DNA of 64,000 bases from Methanolobus sp. (GCF_030682845.1 NZ_JAUXNK010000046.1:29898-93897), one strand, 5' to 3'. Shown: positions 9,525 through 18,953, counted from the stretch's first letter. Notes: a model not told the origin generated them from the sequence alone. A program made the numbers and translations.

Positions 9525-10856
9525 ATGGTCGTTCTGGAAACAAAGGATCTCAGTTACTCTTACCCTGATGGCACCCTCGCTCTTGAGGATATCAATATAA
9601 AGATCGAAAAGGGAAAGAAAATAGCATTTGTCGGTCGCAACGGCTCTGGCAAATCCACGCTTTTCCTTGCCCTTAACGGGACCCACCGCCCTCAGAAAGG
9701 CCAGGTGCTCTATCACGGGGAGCCCCTGAAATATGATTCAAAGTCCCTGCGCGAAGTACGAAAGAATGTAGGTATTGTTTTCCAGAATTCCGATGATCAG
9801 ATATTTGCGCCCACGATCTACCAGGATGTCGCTTTCGGACCTACTAACCTGGGTTATCCCAAAGAGAAGGTCGAAAAGATAGTCACTGACACCCTGGAGT
9901 ATGTGGGGCTGACCCATCTCAGGAACAAACCTCCTCACCACCTCAGCGGAGGGCAGAAAAAGAGGGTTGCAATTGCCGGCATAGTCGCCATGGACCCGGA
10001 AGTTATCATTCTTGATGAGCCACTTTCCAACCTTGATCCTGTGGGCGCTGATGAAGTAATGGACCTGCTAAATGAGCTAAATTATTTCGGCAAGACAATC
10101 GTGATCTCCACCCATAATGTCGACCTTGCATACAGCTGGGCAGATTATGTCTTCCTTATGAACAACCGCAGGGTAATCAGTGAAGGTGTTCCTGAGGAAA
10201 TATTCAGGCAGACTGAGAATCTCAAGACAGCTTATCTCAAGAGGCCTGTTACGCTGGAGATATACGAGGAGATCAAAAAGAGAGGTCTTGCGAAAATAAA
10301 AAGCTGCCCCCGTGATATTCCCGACCTGGTGCAGACCCTGCGTCCTCAGCATCTGATGTGGGTCGATGTCCCTCCCGAGGTTAAGGAAGGGGATACTATA
10401 AACCTGGGGATACTTTACGGGGAATATGCTATGGATTCGATGTATGAGGCCATTAACTGTCGTGTACTGCACATCCACGAAGATGGTCTTGCGATAGTCG
10501 AGATGGACAGAAAAGCTCTCAGGGCCGGCTCTATTGGTATCTATGACACTTCCAGATATTCCCATGATGAACTGATACGTATCATTTCAAGGGACGGCAT
10601 TGAATGCGTGGGTGCTATGGGCAAGAAAAGCAAACTCATAGCGGAAGAAAACGACCTTTACATTCATGTTACTTCCGGGGTGATCGACCGTTCGATACTT
10701 AATGCACTGTCAGGCCAAAGATGTCTTATTCTGACGCACGGTGGAATGGTTGACCACGCCATGGACCGGATAAAATGCTATATGGAAAAAAGTGGAATAA
10801 ATATTCCTGTAAGTGTTGCTAATCAGGTAACGGAAAAGCAGACAAATCATTTATAA
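9525..10856 (+). CDS. cbiO: Cobalt ECF transporter ATPase CbiO with extra C-terminal domain
   Basis: 443-residue ATP-binding component. The first 270 residues are an ordinary CbiO: Walker [10 protein letters not shown] (37-45), Q-loop [13 protein letters not shown], signature HLSGGQKKR near 142, Walker [14 protein letters not shown], and the switch His in STHNVD. The usual length is about 280, so residues from about 285 to 443 are additional. This part contains [20 protein letters not shown] and [16 protein letters not shown], which I cannot assign to a named domain. It may sense metal or a corrinoid intermediate, but that is a guess. GAGGT precedes the ATG. This is the last gene of the cbiMNQO unit. 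Confidence 0.92.
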   Translation: MVVLETKDLSYSYPDGTLALEDINIKIEKGKKIAFVGRNGSGKSTLFLALNGTHRPQKGQVLYHGEPLKYDSKSLREVRKNVGIVFQNSDDQIFAPTIYQDVAFGPTNLGYPKEKVEKIVTDTLEYVGLTHLRNKPPHHLSGGQKKRVAIAGIVAMDPEVIILDEPLSNLDPVGADEVMDLLNELNYFGKTIVISTHNVDLAYSWADYVFLMNNRRVISEGVPEEIFRQTENLKTAYLKRPVTLEIYEEIKKRGLAKIKSCPRDIPDLVQTLRPQHLMWVDVPPEVKEGDTINLGILYGEYAMDSMYEAINCRVLHIHEDGLAIVEMDRKALRAGSIGIYDTSRYSHDELIRIISRDGIECVGAMGKKSKLIAEENDLYIHVTSGVIDRSILNALSGQRCLILTHGGMVDHAMDRIKCYMEKSGINIPVSVANQVTEKQTNHL

Positions 10857-11162
10857 TGAAATATCTGCTGATCTAGGCAAATACCTCTCTTGATTGTGCA
10901 TCCGGGGACTATACTCCATTCGGTAATTTTTACAGTTATACTCTCGCAGAGCAAAAGTCATCCATTGAATAAAAATGTAATAGCAAGCATAATATATAGT
11001 GCAAATAAAAGAATTATGTATTTTTCTTTCATCAGATATTAACTTATTTTATAATTATATAAACGTTGTGTTTTATAAATGCAGCCTGCATGTGGTATCT
11101 TCTCTTTTTTAAGACTCTACAAGAGTGAACATCGTATACATATTGCGGCTGCATTGCATATA

Positions 11163-11188
11163 GAAACCAATCTTATCTGCTTGGTTTC
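11163..11188. other. Perfect 8-bp hairpin in intergenic region
   Basis: GAAACCAA and TTGGTTTC pair across a 10-base loop. A second stem, GTGCTA-CTT-TAGCAC, follows at 11220-11234. Two perfect stems within 75 bases suggest a structured RNA or a terminator pair. No T-run directly follows either stem. Confidence 0.35.
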
Positions 11189-11286
11189 GTCCAATTCCTA
11201 CGTAGCCCTGAATAATCTGGTGCTACTTTAGCACGTACTTAGGACATACTTGCTCATAACGCTTATATAGCTTATATCCTTCTATG

Positions 11287-11304
11287 TAGTATTAAGTAAT
11301 ACTA
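11287..11304. promoter_or_regulatory. 18-base palindrome at the NicO-family promoter (operator candidate)
   Basis: TAGTATTA-AG-TAATACTA is a perfect 8-bp inverted repeat with a 2-base centre. It begins 17 bases after a TATA-like box (TTATATAG, 11263-11270), so it covers the expected transcription start of the metal permease at 11351. A repressor bound here would block the polymerase. A shorter dyad, GTAT-C-ATAC, lies at 11328-11336. NikR, encoded in this window at 29821, is one candidate binder. Confidence 0.45.
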
Positions 11305-11350
11305 AAAGATTCTGGAGTTAAATAGTAGTATCATACGGGGATTAAAAATC

Positions 11351-12037
11351 ATGGAATTATTGCCGCCGGGAATGAGTGTATTGTCTTCGGATCTTAACTT
11401 CTTGATAATTCTCTCTGCATTCCTCCTTGGTGCATTACATGCACTCGAACCAGGTCATGGAAAATCGATCATGGCAGTTTTTGTCATGGGTACGGATGCA
11501 GATCTAAAAGATGCTCTTCTCCTTGGACTTACAATAGTTATTTCTCATGTCATTGTAGTAATGGCATTGGGTGTTGCTTCCATTTATCTGGTCGAGGCCT
11601 TGAATGTCGATCCGACCCACGATATCATGAGCCTGGTCGGTGGGCTCATACTGATAGGTGTGGGAGTATGGATATTAAGGAAATTCTATCACCCCCATGA
11701 GCACACTATCGATACAAGGAAAGGGGTAATTGCAATAGGGCTTTCCACAGGGCTGATACCATGCCCGGCAGCGCTTGCGATATTGCTCTTCAGCATATCC
11801 AATGATCAGGTATATAAAGGTCTTTTCTATGTGCTCGTATTCAGCGCCGGTCTGGCAATATCTATAACTCTCCTCTCGATAGTATTTGTTAAAGGAAAGG
11901 GTTTTATAGAGGGCTATGTAAGCAGCAAGAGCATTAGCAAGCTTCCCCTGGTCAGCGGTTCATTCATAATTATCATAGGGGTGCTGACACTGCTGCATCC
12001 GATACTGGAACACCTGGCACCGGGTATACATATCTGA
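11351..12037 (+). CDS. NicO/RcnA-family nickel-cobalt permease
   Basis: 228-residue membrane protein with about six segments. It carries the nickel/cobalt transporter signature ALHALEPGHGKS (residues 28-39), and a histidine-rich loop HPHEH follows the third helix (near 118-122). A second family motif, STGLIPCPAALAIL, lies near 134-147. NicO/RcnA proteins mostly export nickel or cobalt, though some import. Next to a cobalt importer and behind an operator-like palindrome, a metal-balancing role is likely. Direction of transport cannot be told from sequence. It converges with the following minus-strand gene with only 10 bases between the stops. Confidence 0.82.
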   Translation: MELLPPGMSVLSSDLNFLIILSAFLLGALHALEPGHGKSIMAVFVMGTDADLKDALLLGLTIVISHVIVVMALGVASIYLVEALNVDPTHDIMSLVGGLILIGVGVWILRKFYHPHEHTIDTRKGVIAIGLSTGLIPCPAALAILLFSISNDQVYKGLFYVLVFSAGLAISITLLSIVFVKGKGFIEGYVSSKSISKLPLVSGSFIIIIGVLTLLHPILEHLAPGIHI

Positions 12038-12047
12038 AAAGGAGTGT

Positions 12048-12893
12048 TCAAATGCCCTCATAGGTTCTTTTCAACAGCAGTGCGTCGCCTTCATTGTCCG
12101 GGCTTTCACATATCAGAAGACCTTTCACCCTGAAGTCTTTCAATGCCTTCATAAGTTCTGCATATTGAAGGTCTGAATCCTCCAGATTGAGGTGGTTCTT
12201 CTCCCCCTTTTCTCCGTACTCTATCCCCGAAACATGCATGTGCATATCGCACAGGGCTTCTTTTCCGAGTGTTTCTTCAATCATTGCAAGTACACGGCAG
12301 AATTCCTCTTCGGAGTTCTCAGCTCCGTTGCTCCTGGCATGCAGGTGTGCAAAATCAATGCAAGGCAGCACTCCTTCTATCTCGCTGCTCAGTCTCAGTG
12401 TTTCATTCAGGGACCCGAATTGAGAAGGTTTGCCGGTAGTTTCTGGCCGCAGGATAACATGTATGCTGTCGTCCTCAAGTCTTGCTGTCAGTGTTTTGAG
12501 AAGAGTTGAAACTCTCTCGTGCACTTTTTCCGTGGTGTCTTCATGATAATATGCAGGATGGAATACGATGTTCCTTGCCCCGCACAGGCTACCTGTCCTT
12601 GAGGCTGCATATATCCTTCCGATACTGGCATCTATTTTCTCGGATTCGGCAGAGTTAAGGTTGATGTAATATGGTGCATGCGCGCTCAGGACCACTTCCA
12701 GTTCATTTGCCCTTCCAAAAACGCTTCTTGCACCCTTCTCTCCCATTTTCACTCCGCGGACGAACTCAAGTTCCATGCAGCCAAGCCCCAGTTCCCTTAT
12801 CCTTTCGATCCCGCTGACACTTGTGCCTTTAAGAGAGCCTCCGGGTGTGCCTGCTGTCCCGAAAAGTAATTCATGAGGCATTTTTTGGGTCAT
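12048..12893 (-). CDS. Endonuclease IV-like TIM-barrel protein
   Basis: 281 residues related to AP endonuclease family 2 (Nfo), zinc enzymes that cut at abasic sites. Visible metal-ligand-like motifs are SAHAPYYINL near residues 71-80, HPAYY near 114, RPETTGKPSQFGSLNE, CIDFAHLHARSNG, and DMHMHVSG with a later NHLNLEDSD. The RPET block replaces the more usual ENTAGQG, and the last motif differs from classical Nfo, so this is a divergent archaeal branch. The activity is inferred, not certain. Its start overlaps the stop of the upstream 110-residue gene by 4 bases. Confidence 0.75.
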   Translation of the reverse strand: MTQKMPHELLFGTAGTPGGSLKGTSVSGIERIRELGLGCMELEFVRGVKMGEKGARSVFGRANELEVVLSAHAPYYINLNSAESEKIDASIGRIYAASRTGSLCGARNIVFHPAYYHEDTTEKVHERVSTLLKTLTARLEDDSIHVILRPETTGKPSQFGSLNETLRLSSEIEGVLPCIDFAHLHARSNGAENSEEEFCRVLAMIEETLGKEALCDMHMHVSGIEYGEKGEKNHLNLEDSDLQYAELMKALKDFRVKGLLICESPDNEGDALLLKRTYEGI

Positions 12894-13222
12894 GCGAACC
12901 CGAGTTTTGCCTTCAGTTCCTTTTCCCTCTCGGGAGAGAGCTTGTTCCTGACAAGTTCCATGAACGAATCAACATCTTCTTCTTCCAGGGAGCGGATATC
13001 TTCTTTCTCTTCCATGGCAAGCCCTACGAGATAATCAATCTCGGTGGCATCAAGCCTTTCCAGCCTTTCCCTGAAATCCTCCGCAGACTGTGCTATCTTG
13101 TGGGATATAGGTCTGAGGATGAACGGGTAACTGTGCCCCATCTTGGACATTGTACTTCCGCCGGCTTCAGGTGCCAGCTTGTCAAATATCTGTTTATCCA
13201 TCTGCGAGAATTCTCTGCTCAT
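12890..13222 (-). CDS. Conserved hypothetical protein upstream of endonuclease IV-like gene
   Basis: 110 residues, soluble, acidic and helix-rich. I do not recognise a named family. Visible features are a Gly-Gly-Ser-Thr-Met stretch (EAGGSTMSKMGHSYPFILRP) near residues 19-38, then long charged helices such as IRSLEEEDVDSFMELVRNKL. It overlaps the endonuclease IV-like gene by 4 bases, so the two are translationally coupled and may work together. AAAAGGAGG-like sequence on the minus strand (plus-strand cctcctttt reading) is not present exactly at the start; only GATTAGTTG-type sequence with a weak site is seen. No cofactor motif is visible. Confidence 0.7.
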   Translation of the reverse strand: MSREFSQMDKQIFDKLAPEAGGSTMSKMGHSYPFILRPISHKIAQSAEDFRERLERLDATEIDYLVGLAMEEKEDIRSLEEEDVDSFMELVRNKLSPEREKELKAKLGFA

Positions 13223-13269
13223 GGAGATTAGTTGTAAAAGGAGGTTAATAAAATTATGTACTTTTGACC

Positions 13270-13728
13270 TCAGCGCAGGATGCGCCCATGTATATCTATT
13301 TCTCCACTGACGATCCTGGTCGAGGAGATACGTTCGCTGTCCTGCGCAAGCACGAATCCGATCCTGACTATCTCTATAGGCTTCATGCCTTTATCTTTGC
13401 GGATGCTGTTGATCTTAAGTGCTACCGGGTGTGTTTCCGGTGAAACCACAATATAATCATAGTCTTCGTCGAGTGTCTTGCCATAAGGGTCATTGAGTTC
13501 TATCAGTCTGTACTCTGCTTTTTTCGGGATTTCCTTAATGTATCTCAGGAGTTGTAACTCGCGATAGGGATAGTCCGGTATCTTACGACTTCGTTTGTTT
13601 GCCATTGCATTTGATGTCAGGCCTATGTCTACCTGTCCGCTGTCTGCAAGCTCGAATGCCTTCCTGAGAAGTTCCCTGTGCCCGTCGTGCAAGCATTCGA
13701 AAGTACCACCGATCGCTACTTTTGCCAT
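13270..13728 (-). CDS. coaD: Archaeal phosphopantetheine adenylyltransferase
   Basis: About 152 residues of the archaeal/eukaryotic-type PPAT, which transfers AMP to 4'-phosphopantetheine in coenzyme A synthesis. The nucleotidyltransferase motif is GGTFECLHDGH just after the start, and the C-terminal ISSTRI motif is present. The start at 13728 gives MAKVAIGGTF, as in relatives. An ATG at 13746 would add six residues. The gene is divergent from radA; a symmetrical TATATATA at 13818-13825 between them could serve both directions. Confidence 0.9.
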   Translation of the reverse strand: MAKVAIGGTFECLHDGHRELLRKAFELADSGQVDIGLTSNAMANKRSRKIPDYPYRELQLLRYIKEIPKKAEYRLIELNDPYGKTLDEDYDYIVVSPETHPVALKINSIRKDKGMKPIEIVRIGFVLAQDSERISSTRIVSGEIDIHGRILR

Positions 13729-13817
13729 CGGGATGTTAATTATCATTTTCTTTGATAAGGTTTTTGTTGCAGGAACCTCTCCTGAGTATTGAATACTTTC
13801 ACCATGCTTGGTCTATG

Positions 13818-13825
13818 TATATATA
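13818..13825 (+). promoter_or_regulatory. TATA box between coaD and radA
   Basis: TATATATA lies 70 bases before the radA ATG at 13895. The expected radA transcription start (about 25 bases downstream) falls inside the palindrome at 13845-13856. The box is symmetrical and could also drive the divergent coaD gene. Confidence 0.45.
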
Positions 13826-13844
13826 CTCCAGTCGCTATAGAATA

Positions 13845-13856
13845 GCACAATTGTGC
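13845..13856. promoter_or_regulatory. 12-base palindrome at the radA transcription start
   Basis: GCACAATTGTGC is a perfect palindrome placed where radA transcription should begin. A partial repeat, TGTGCAC, follows at 13872-13878. The placement suits a repressor site, perhaps linked to DNA damage, but no binding protein is known to me. Confidence 0.35.
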
Positions 13857-13894
13857 ACGAAATGGATAGCATGTGCACCTATGGAGTAACAAGA

Positions 13895-14872
13895 ATGACT
13901 GAAGTGTTATTAGAAGAACTGGACCATGTTGGTCCCGCAACCGCACAGAAACTGATGGATGCAGGGTTCACGACAGTAGAAGCGATAGCTGTTTCATCTC
14001 CTGCGGAACTTGCAACTGCAGCAGATATAGGTGAATCCACTGCCGCCAAGATCATCCTGGCTGCCCGGCAATCGGCGGATATCGGAGGTTTTGAGACCGG
14101 GGATGTTGTAATGGAACGCAGGAAGCACGTGGGAAAACTTTCCACGGGCTGTGTGGAGTTCAATGAGATGATGGGAGGCGGGATCGAGACCCAATCGATA
14201 ACTGAGATGTACGGTGAGTTCGGCTCCGGGAAGACCCAGGTTGCACACCAGCTTGCAGTCAATGTACAGCTTCCCCGGGAGCAGGGCGGCCTTAACGGCT
14301 CTGTGATCATCATCGACACTGAGAACACTTTCAGACCGGAGAGAATCCAGCAGATGGTGGAAGGGCTATCCGAAAAGTATGGCCAGGAGTACGACCATGC
14401 AGAGTTCCTGAAGAACATACATGTTGCCCGTGCCTTCAATTCCAACCACCAGATATTGCTTGTGGATTCAGCAATGGAACTTGCTAATGAACTCAAAAAC
14501 ACCGAAAAACCTGTAAGGCTTTTCATTGTGGACTCCCTGACAGCCCATTTCAGGGCTGAGTATATAGGCAGAGGCACCCTTGCTGACAGGCAGCAGAAAC
14601 TCAACAAGCACCTTCATGGGCTGCAAAGGTTCGGGGACCTTTTAAACGCATGTGTTGTTGTGACGAACCAGGTAATGTCAAAACCGGATGCTTTCTTCGG
14701 TGATCCTACAAAACCAATTGGCGGGCATATTGTGGGTCATACGGCCACTTTCAGGTTATACCTGCGCAAATCCAAAGGGGACAAGAGAATAGTCCGGCTT
14801 GTGGACTCGCCTAACCTTCCGGATGCCGAGTCTATAATCTCCGTCACTACTGCAGGATTGCGAGATCCATGA
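13895..14872 (+). CDS. radA: DNA repair and recombination protein RadA
   Basis: 325-residue archaeal recombinase that forms filaments on single-stranded DNA and carries out strand exchange. The N-terminal helix-hairpin-helix domain is visible as [20 protein letters not shown] (residues about 11-30). The RecA-like core has Walker [10 protein letters not shown] near 107, Walker B LFIVDSL, and loop motif [14 protein letters not shown] with the C-terminal [23 protein letters not shown] 13895 is chosen because GGAG lies 8 bases upstream and the length of 325 matches RadA; an upstream ATG would add 14 residues of no RadA character. Confidence 0.97.
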   Translation: MTEVLLEELDHVGPATAQKLMDAGFTTVEAIAVSSPAELATAADIGESTAAKIILAARQSADIGGFETGDVVMERRKHVGKLSTGCVEFNEMMGGGIETQSITEMYGEFGSGKTQVAHQLAVNVQLPREQGGLNGSVIIIDTENTFRPERIQQMVEGLSEKYGQEYDHAEFLKNIHVARAFNSNHQILLVDSAMELANELKNTEKPVRLFIVDSLTAHFRAEYIGRGTLADRQQKLNKHLHGLQRFGDLLNACVVVTNQVMSKPDAFFGDPTKPIGGHIVGHTATFRLYLRKSKGDKRIVRLVDSPNLPDAESIISVTTAGLRDP

Positions 14873-14874
14873 TC

Positions 14875-14899
14875 AGGGAAATGTTTTAATTGTTTCCCT
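14875..14899 (+). terminator. Hairpin after radA
   Basis: AGGGAAA and TTTCCCT pair across an 11-base loop directly after the radA stop, followed by TTATCTACTTTTT. It probably ends radA transcripts. The next ATG at 14913 follows so closely that it may also sit in the leader of the phosphatase gene. Confidence 0.45.
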
Positions 14900-14912
14900 T
14901 TATCTACTTTTT

Positions 14913-15596
14913 ATGAAATTCAAGGCCCTTGCCATTGACATAGACGGCACGATCACAGATACGGATCGCCGGCTCAGCCTGAAAGCGGTTGAAAAACTGC
15001 GCATCCTTGATGTTCCGGTTGTTCTTGCAACGGGTAATGTACTCTGTTATGCCAGAGCTGCCTCAAAACTCATAGGGGTATGTTGTCGCATAATAGCCGA
15101 GAATGGTGGTATTATCACAGATGGCTTTGATAAGGAACCCATAGTGTCGGATCATATACACGAGTGTGAGCAGGCCTTCAGTTTTCTTTCGCAGGTAGTA
15201 CCGGACATGGAGAAACTTGACTCGTCCCTGCGAAGAACGGAGATAGTGCTCAGAAGGAACTTTGATATTGAGAGCGCGAGAGCTTTGCTGGAAACCACCG
15301 GATTTGATGTTGAGATCATCGACACCCATTTTGCTATCCATATCAAGAGCAAAAAGATAAACAAAGGCACAGGCCTTGTAAAAATGGCTGAACTTATGGG
15401 TCTGGAAGTATCTGATTTTGTTGCAATAGGCGATTCTGTGAATGACGTCGAAATGCTTGATGTGGCAGGCTTCTCTGTCGCTGTAGGGAATGCCGATAGT
15501 GTGACTAAAAGCGCTGCAGATCATGTTACAGGCACTACATATGGCGACGGAACAGCAGAAGCTATTGACTACCTACTTTCAAAGGGTATGCTGTGA
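14913..15596 (+). CDS. Archaeal-type phosphoglycolate phosphatase (HAD family)
   Basis: 227-residue HAD hydrolase of the archaeal PGP type. Motif I is DIDGTITD (residues 9-16), with Asp9 the likely nucleophile. Motif II is VLATGN, motif III includes the Lys of NKGTGL, and motif IV is GDSVNDVEML. The cap region lies between motifs II and III. Related enzymes hydrolyse 2-phosphoglycolate, which forms from oxidative breaks in DNA ends; the location beside radA is compatible with that. Substrate in vivo is inferred from the family. Confidence 0.85.
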   Translation: MKFKALAIDIDGTITDTDRRLSLKAVEKLRILDVPVVLATGNVLCYARAASKLIGVCCRIIAENGGIITDGFDKEPIVSDHIHECEQAFSFLSQVVPDMEKLDSSLRRTEIVLRRNFDIESARALLETTGFDVEIIDTHFAIHIKSKKINKGTGLVKMAELMGLEVSDFVAIGDSVNDVEMLDVAGFSVAVGNADSVTKSAADHVTGTTYGDGTAEAIDYLLSKGML

Positions 15597-15676
15597 CCTT
15601 TTAAGCCTGAAGTGAATGGGTATAAAAAAGGCTGTAAAAAGGCTGTAAAGCCCGGGGTGAACTTGTATCCGTGGCT

Positions 15677-15949
15677 TTACAAACCTGCTTTATCTTTTAG
15701 GCTCTTGGCAAGGTTCTTGTCGACAACTATGTAGTCCTTGATAGCCCTGACAGACTCAAACGGTAACAATATGTACTGGTCATCGGTCAGGTATTTGGAT
15801 GTATCTAGACTCATATCCGGCTTTACTATCAGGTTTATCAGGTCTCCTGTTTTTACGTCCATCACTATATTGAAAAGGACACCTATTTCTGTACCATCGG
15901 TTGCCATTACCTGTTTGCTTGAAAGGTTTTTTGCAAAGACATTTGCCAT
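15677..15949 (-). CDS. PRC-barrel domain protein
   Basis: About 90 residues forming a single PRC-barrel, a small beta-barrel fold found in photosynthetic reaction centre H subunits and RNA-processing proteins, and in many short archaeal proteins. Visible segments are ANVFAKNLSSKQVMATDGTEIG at the N-terminus, then IVMDVKTGDLINLIVKP and ILLPFESVRAIKDYIVVD. The start at 15949 is preceded by GGGGTGA at a good distance; the longer frame from 15982 lacks such a site. Partner and function are unknown. Confidence 0.8.
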   Translation of the reverse strand: MANVFAKNLSSKQVMATDGTEIGVLFNIVMDVKTGDLINLIVKPDMSLDTSKYLTDDQYILLPFESVRAIKDYIVVDKNLAKSLKDKAGL

Positions 15950-15999
15950 TATTTCATTCACCCCTGAATATAAAAGCGACACTTAAATTTTTCATATAT

Positions 16000-18237
16000 T
16001 TATCTGTATCCTATATAAGAACTTGGTTCCTCTTTCTTTATGCCACCTTTGAACTGTGCCTGTATTCTCTCATAATACTCTACCATGTTCTCTGACAGCG
16101 TTGGTCTGACCTTGGCCAGAGCTTCCCTGAAATACTTCATGCCGACCTTCTCGCTCTCGAAGTTTTCGCGCAGTGCCAGCATCACCGCTTCTCTGCATAC
16201 GGCTTCTATGTCTGAGCCAACAAAGCCTTCGGTAAGGATTGCGAGGTCATCTATACTGACGTCATCTCCCATGGGGATATTCCGGGTGTGTATCCGGAAT
16301 ATGTCTTTCCTGCCGGTAAGTGTGGACTGCCCTACAAGCACCAGCCTGTCAAAGCGCCCGGACCTAAGAAGTGCAGGGTCCAGCATATCGGGGCGGTTGG
16401 TGGCGGCTATCACGACTATCTCTTTCAGGGGTTCCAGGCCGTCCAGTTCTGTGAGCAACTGGTTGACTATCCTTTCAGAAACCTTGCCGTCCTCAGTCAT
16501 CGCACTGCGCATGGGTGCTATTGAATCGATCTCATCGAAGAATACTATGCAAGGAGCTACCTGTCTTGCTTTCTTGAATGTTTCGCGGATGGCTTTTTCA
16601 GACTCGCCCACCCACTTGGAGAGCATCTGCGGTCCCTTCACACTGATGAAGTTCGCGTTAGATTCATTAGCAACTGCCTGTGCAATAAGCGTCTTTCCGG
16701 TGCCCGGCGGGCCGAACAGCAAAATACCTTTTGGGGGCCTGATGCCCATCTGAACGAACTTTTCAGGCCTTGTAAGAGGCCATTCCACTGCCTCTACAAT
16801 TTCCTGCTTCGCTTTATCAAGCCCTCCCACGTCGCTCCATTTAACGGCGGGCACTTCCACAAGCACTTCTCTCATGGCAGACGGTTCTATCTCGCGAAGC
16901 GCACCCTCAAAGTCCTCCCTGCATACATTGATGGTATCCAGGATCTCCGGCGGTATTTCTTCGTCCTCCAGGTTGATGTCAGGCAGTGCGCGCCTGAGTG
17001 ACTTCATAGCAGCTTCCTGCACCAGTGCAAGAAGGTCTGCACCTACAAAGCCCTGGGTGTGCTTTGCAAGATACTCCAGCATCTCAGGTGTGACATCCTC
17101 GCGAAGTGGTACTCCCCTGGTATGGATCTGCAGTATCTCCAGACGGTCATCCGTGTCCGGGACTCCTATCTCGATTTCCCTGTCAAACCTTCCAGGCCTG
17201 CGCAGGGCCGGGTCTATGGCGTCCACACGGTTGGTGGCTCCGATGACAACTACCTGTCCTCTTTCCTCAAGGCCGTCCATCATTGTGAGGAGCTGGGCGA
17301 CAACCCTCCTTTCCACTTCACCTGTAACGTTCTGCCTCTTGGGTGCAATGGAGTCTATCTCATCAATGAATATAATAGAGGGAGCCTCTTCCTCTGCCTC
17401 CTCGAATATCTTGCGTATGCGCTCCTCGCTCTCACCATAGTATTTACCCATGATCTCGGGACCCGCAATGTAGAGGAAGTTGGCACGGGATTCATTTGCC
17501 ACAGCTTTTGCAATAAGCGTCTTTCCGGTGCCCGGTGGTCCGAACAGTATGATGCCTTTGGGTGGCTCAATGTTAAGTCTCTGGAACAGCTCCGGGTGCT
17601 TCAGGGGCAACTCTATCATTTCCCTTACACGCTGTATCTCAGTGCCAAGACCTCCGATGTCCTCATAGGTGATTCCTCTTGCCGCACCGTCATATCCCCT
17701 TACGGGTTTTTGCCTCAGTTCTATTTCAGTGAATTCACCTATTATCACAATGGTCTCGGTAGGTTCGACCTCGACGGCTATAAGCGGTATAGCCTGCCCT
17801 CCGCCCACCTGGCTGGACATTGGCTGGGTCATGGAACTGATGATGGGTATGACATCCCCTTCCACAAGAGGCCGCTTCATTATGTTCCTTTTGATTATCT
17901 CGCTAATGTGATCCCCGAATTCCATGGTCACGCCTTCCGGCGGGGCCAGGATGACCTTGGTAGCTGTTTCAACATCAGCTTTCCTGATCGTAACCCGCTC
18001 TCCAATCCCCACACCGGCATTCTGGCGGATGAATCCGTCTATGCGGACTATGCCCTGCCCCCAGTCCTGCCTCTCGGCTCTCCACACCTTGGCCGCAGTC
18101 TTTCTCTTACCCTCTATCTCCACTATGTCTCCGGGAGACAACTGCAAACTAAGAAGGGTTGTGGGGTCAAGCCTTACAATGCCCCTGCCGAAGTCGTTCG
18201 GATGTGCTTTCTCTACTTTGATCTGTACTTCGTCCAT
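16000..18237 (-). CDS. Cdc48/VCP-like AAA ATPase
   Basis: About 745 residues with an N-terminal double-psi barrel domain ([20 protein letters not shown]) followed by two AAA modules. Each has Walker A GPPGTGKT ([19 protein letters not shown] and [19 protein letters not shown]) and Walker B FIDEID / FFDEID. Each module also has its second region of homology with GRFDR. Archaeal Cdc48 unfolds proteins and can feed the 20S proteasome. The start at 18237 is chosen because AGGATGA lies 6-8 bases upstream; ATG 18246 has no room for a site. It stands alone, divergent from the TRAM gene. Confidence 0.95.
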   Translation of the reverse strand: MDEVQIKVEKAHPNDFGRGIVRLDPTTLLSLQLSPGDIVEIEGKRKTAAKVWRAERQDWGQGIVRIDGFIRQNAGVGIGERVTIRKADVETATKVILAPPEGVTMEFGDHISEIIKRNIMKRPLVEGDVIPIISSMTQPMSSQVGGGQAIPLIAVEVEPTETIVIIGEFTEIELRQKPVRGYDGAARGITYEDIGGLGTEIQRVREMIELPLKHPELFQRLNIEPPKGIILFGPPGTGKTLIAKAVANESRANFLYIAGPEIMGKYYGESEERIRKIFEEAEEEAPSIIFIDEIDSIAPKRQNVTGEVERRVVAQLLTMMDGLEERGQVVVIGATNRVDAIDPALRRPGRFDREIEIGVPDTDDRLEILQIHTRGVPLREDVTPEMLEYLAKHTQGFVGADLLALVQEAAMKSLRRALPDINLEDEEIPPEILDTINVCREDFEGALREIEPSAMREVLVEVPAVKWSDVGGLDKAKQEIVEAVEWPLTRPEKFVQMGIRPPKGILLFGPPGTGKTLIAQAVANESNANFISVKGPQMLSKWVGESEKAIRETFKKARQVAPCIVFFDEIDSIAPMRSAMTEDGKVSERIVNQLLTELDGLEPLKEIVVIAATNRPDMLDPALLRSGRFDRLVLVGQSTLTGRKDIFRIHTRNIPMGDDVSIDDLAILTEGFVGSDIEAVCREAVMLALRENFESEKVGMKYFREALAKVRPTLSENMVEYYERIQAQFKGGIKKEEPSSYIGYR

Positions 18238-18500
18238 TGAGTTCATCCTGAATATTATTTCAAATCAATAATTTGATTGTGATTGCTAGGTACTTATTTT
18301 ATTTCATAGTTAAAATAGATGTGGTCTATGATCTACCCGGCAGCTTGTATTATCACTAAAAAGATTTAAATATGGATTTGTATGTATTATGCCTGAGATA
18401 AGAAACTATTCTGCGGATTCTCTATAAATTCCTTATTTATGGTGGCTCTTCAGCAGTATGGTTGAAGATCTTATTTTTCAAATAAAGGACGTGCATTGTT

Positions 18501-18710
18501 TTGTTTAACAATAATCAAGAGTCAACAGCTCCTGTAGCTGCTGGAGAAACATACGAAGTAACGATTCAGGACATCGCAAAAGAAGGCGACGGCATTGCCA
18601 GGATAGAGGGCTTTGTTATCTTTGTGCCTCAGACCGAAGTCGGCGAGACTGTAAACATCAAGATCACCAAAGTACTGCGTAAATTTGCATTTGCAGAAAA
18701 GGAAGAATAA
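18501..18710 (+). CDS. TRAM-domain protein
   Basis: 69 residues, essentially one TRAM domain, a small beta-barrel that binds RNA. The signature is [20 protein letters not shown] followed by [21 protein letters not shown]. Single-TRAM proteins of methanogens act as RNA chaperones related to cold response. The start is TTG at 18501, with AAAGGAC 10 bases upstream. The nearest strong TATA-like box (tttaaatatgg, near 18365) is more than 100 bases upstream, so a long leader is possible. A hairpin terminator follows the stop. Confidence 0.85.
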   Translation: MFNNNQESTAPVAAGETYEVTIQDIAKEGDGIARIEGFVIFVPQTEVGETVNIKITKVLRKFAFAEKEE

Positions 18711-18718
18711 ACTTTTAT

Positions 18719-18736
18719 GATGGGCCAGAGCCCATC
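18719..18736 (+). terminator. Hairpin after TRAM gene
   Basis: GATGGG and CCCATC pair across a 6-base loop 9 bases after the stop codon, followed by a long T/A-rich tract (ttatttatattcaattttat). Confidence 0.5.
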
Positions 18737-18953
18737 TTATTTATATTCAATTTTATATTTTAATTTTATATCCTTATTTACCCTTTCTTTTCAGAGAACG
18801 GATAGTCGTCTGGTGCTTAAACAGGCATACCTCTTTTCTCCGTTGAAATTCCACGCTTCATGACTGATTCTTAAAATTGTTACTCCACATTTTAATAACC
18901 ATCACCCACATAAAGAAAATTAATATTTAGGGGAGTTTTTAGGAGGTGACAAA

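Larger units (their letters stand above)
10857..11350. other. 494-base gene-free region upstream of the NicO permease gene
   Basis: No convincing coding frame on either strand. The region is AT-rich and holds two perfect hairpins (11163-11188 and 11220-11234), TATA-like boxes (11263-11270 and the adjacent cttatatcc) and an 18-base palindrome (11287-11304). It may contain the end of the cobalt operon, a small RNA, and the promoter of the downstream gene. Confidence 0.5.

Noticed and set aside
15600..15660. Short tandem AAAAGGCTGTA repeats between the phosphatase and PRC-barrel genes
   Set aside because: Only two imperfect units. The region is a short convergent gap and needs no further explanation.
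17059..18240. 393-residue open frame on the plus strand opposite the Cdc48-like gene
   Set aside because: It is antisense to a highly conserved AAA ATPase and has no family motif, so it is a shadow of that gene.
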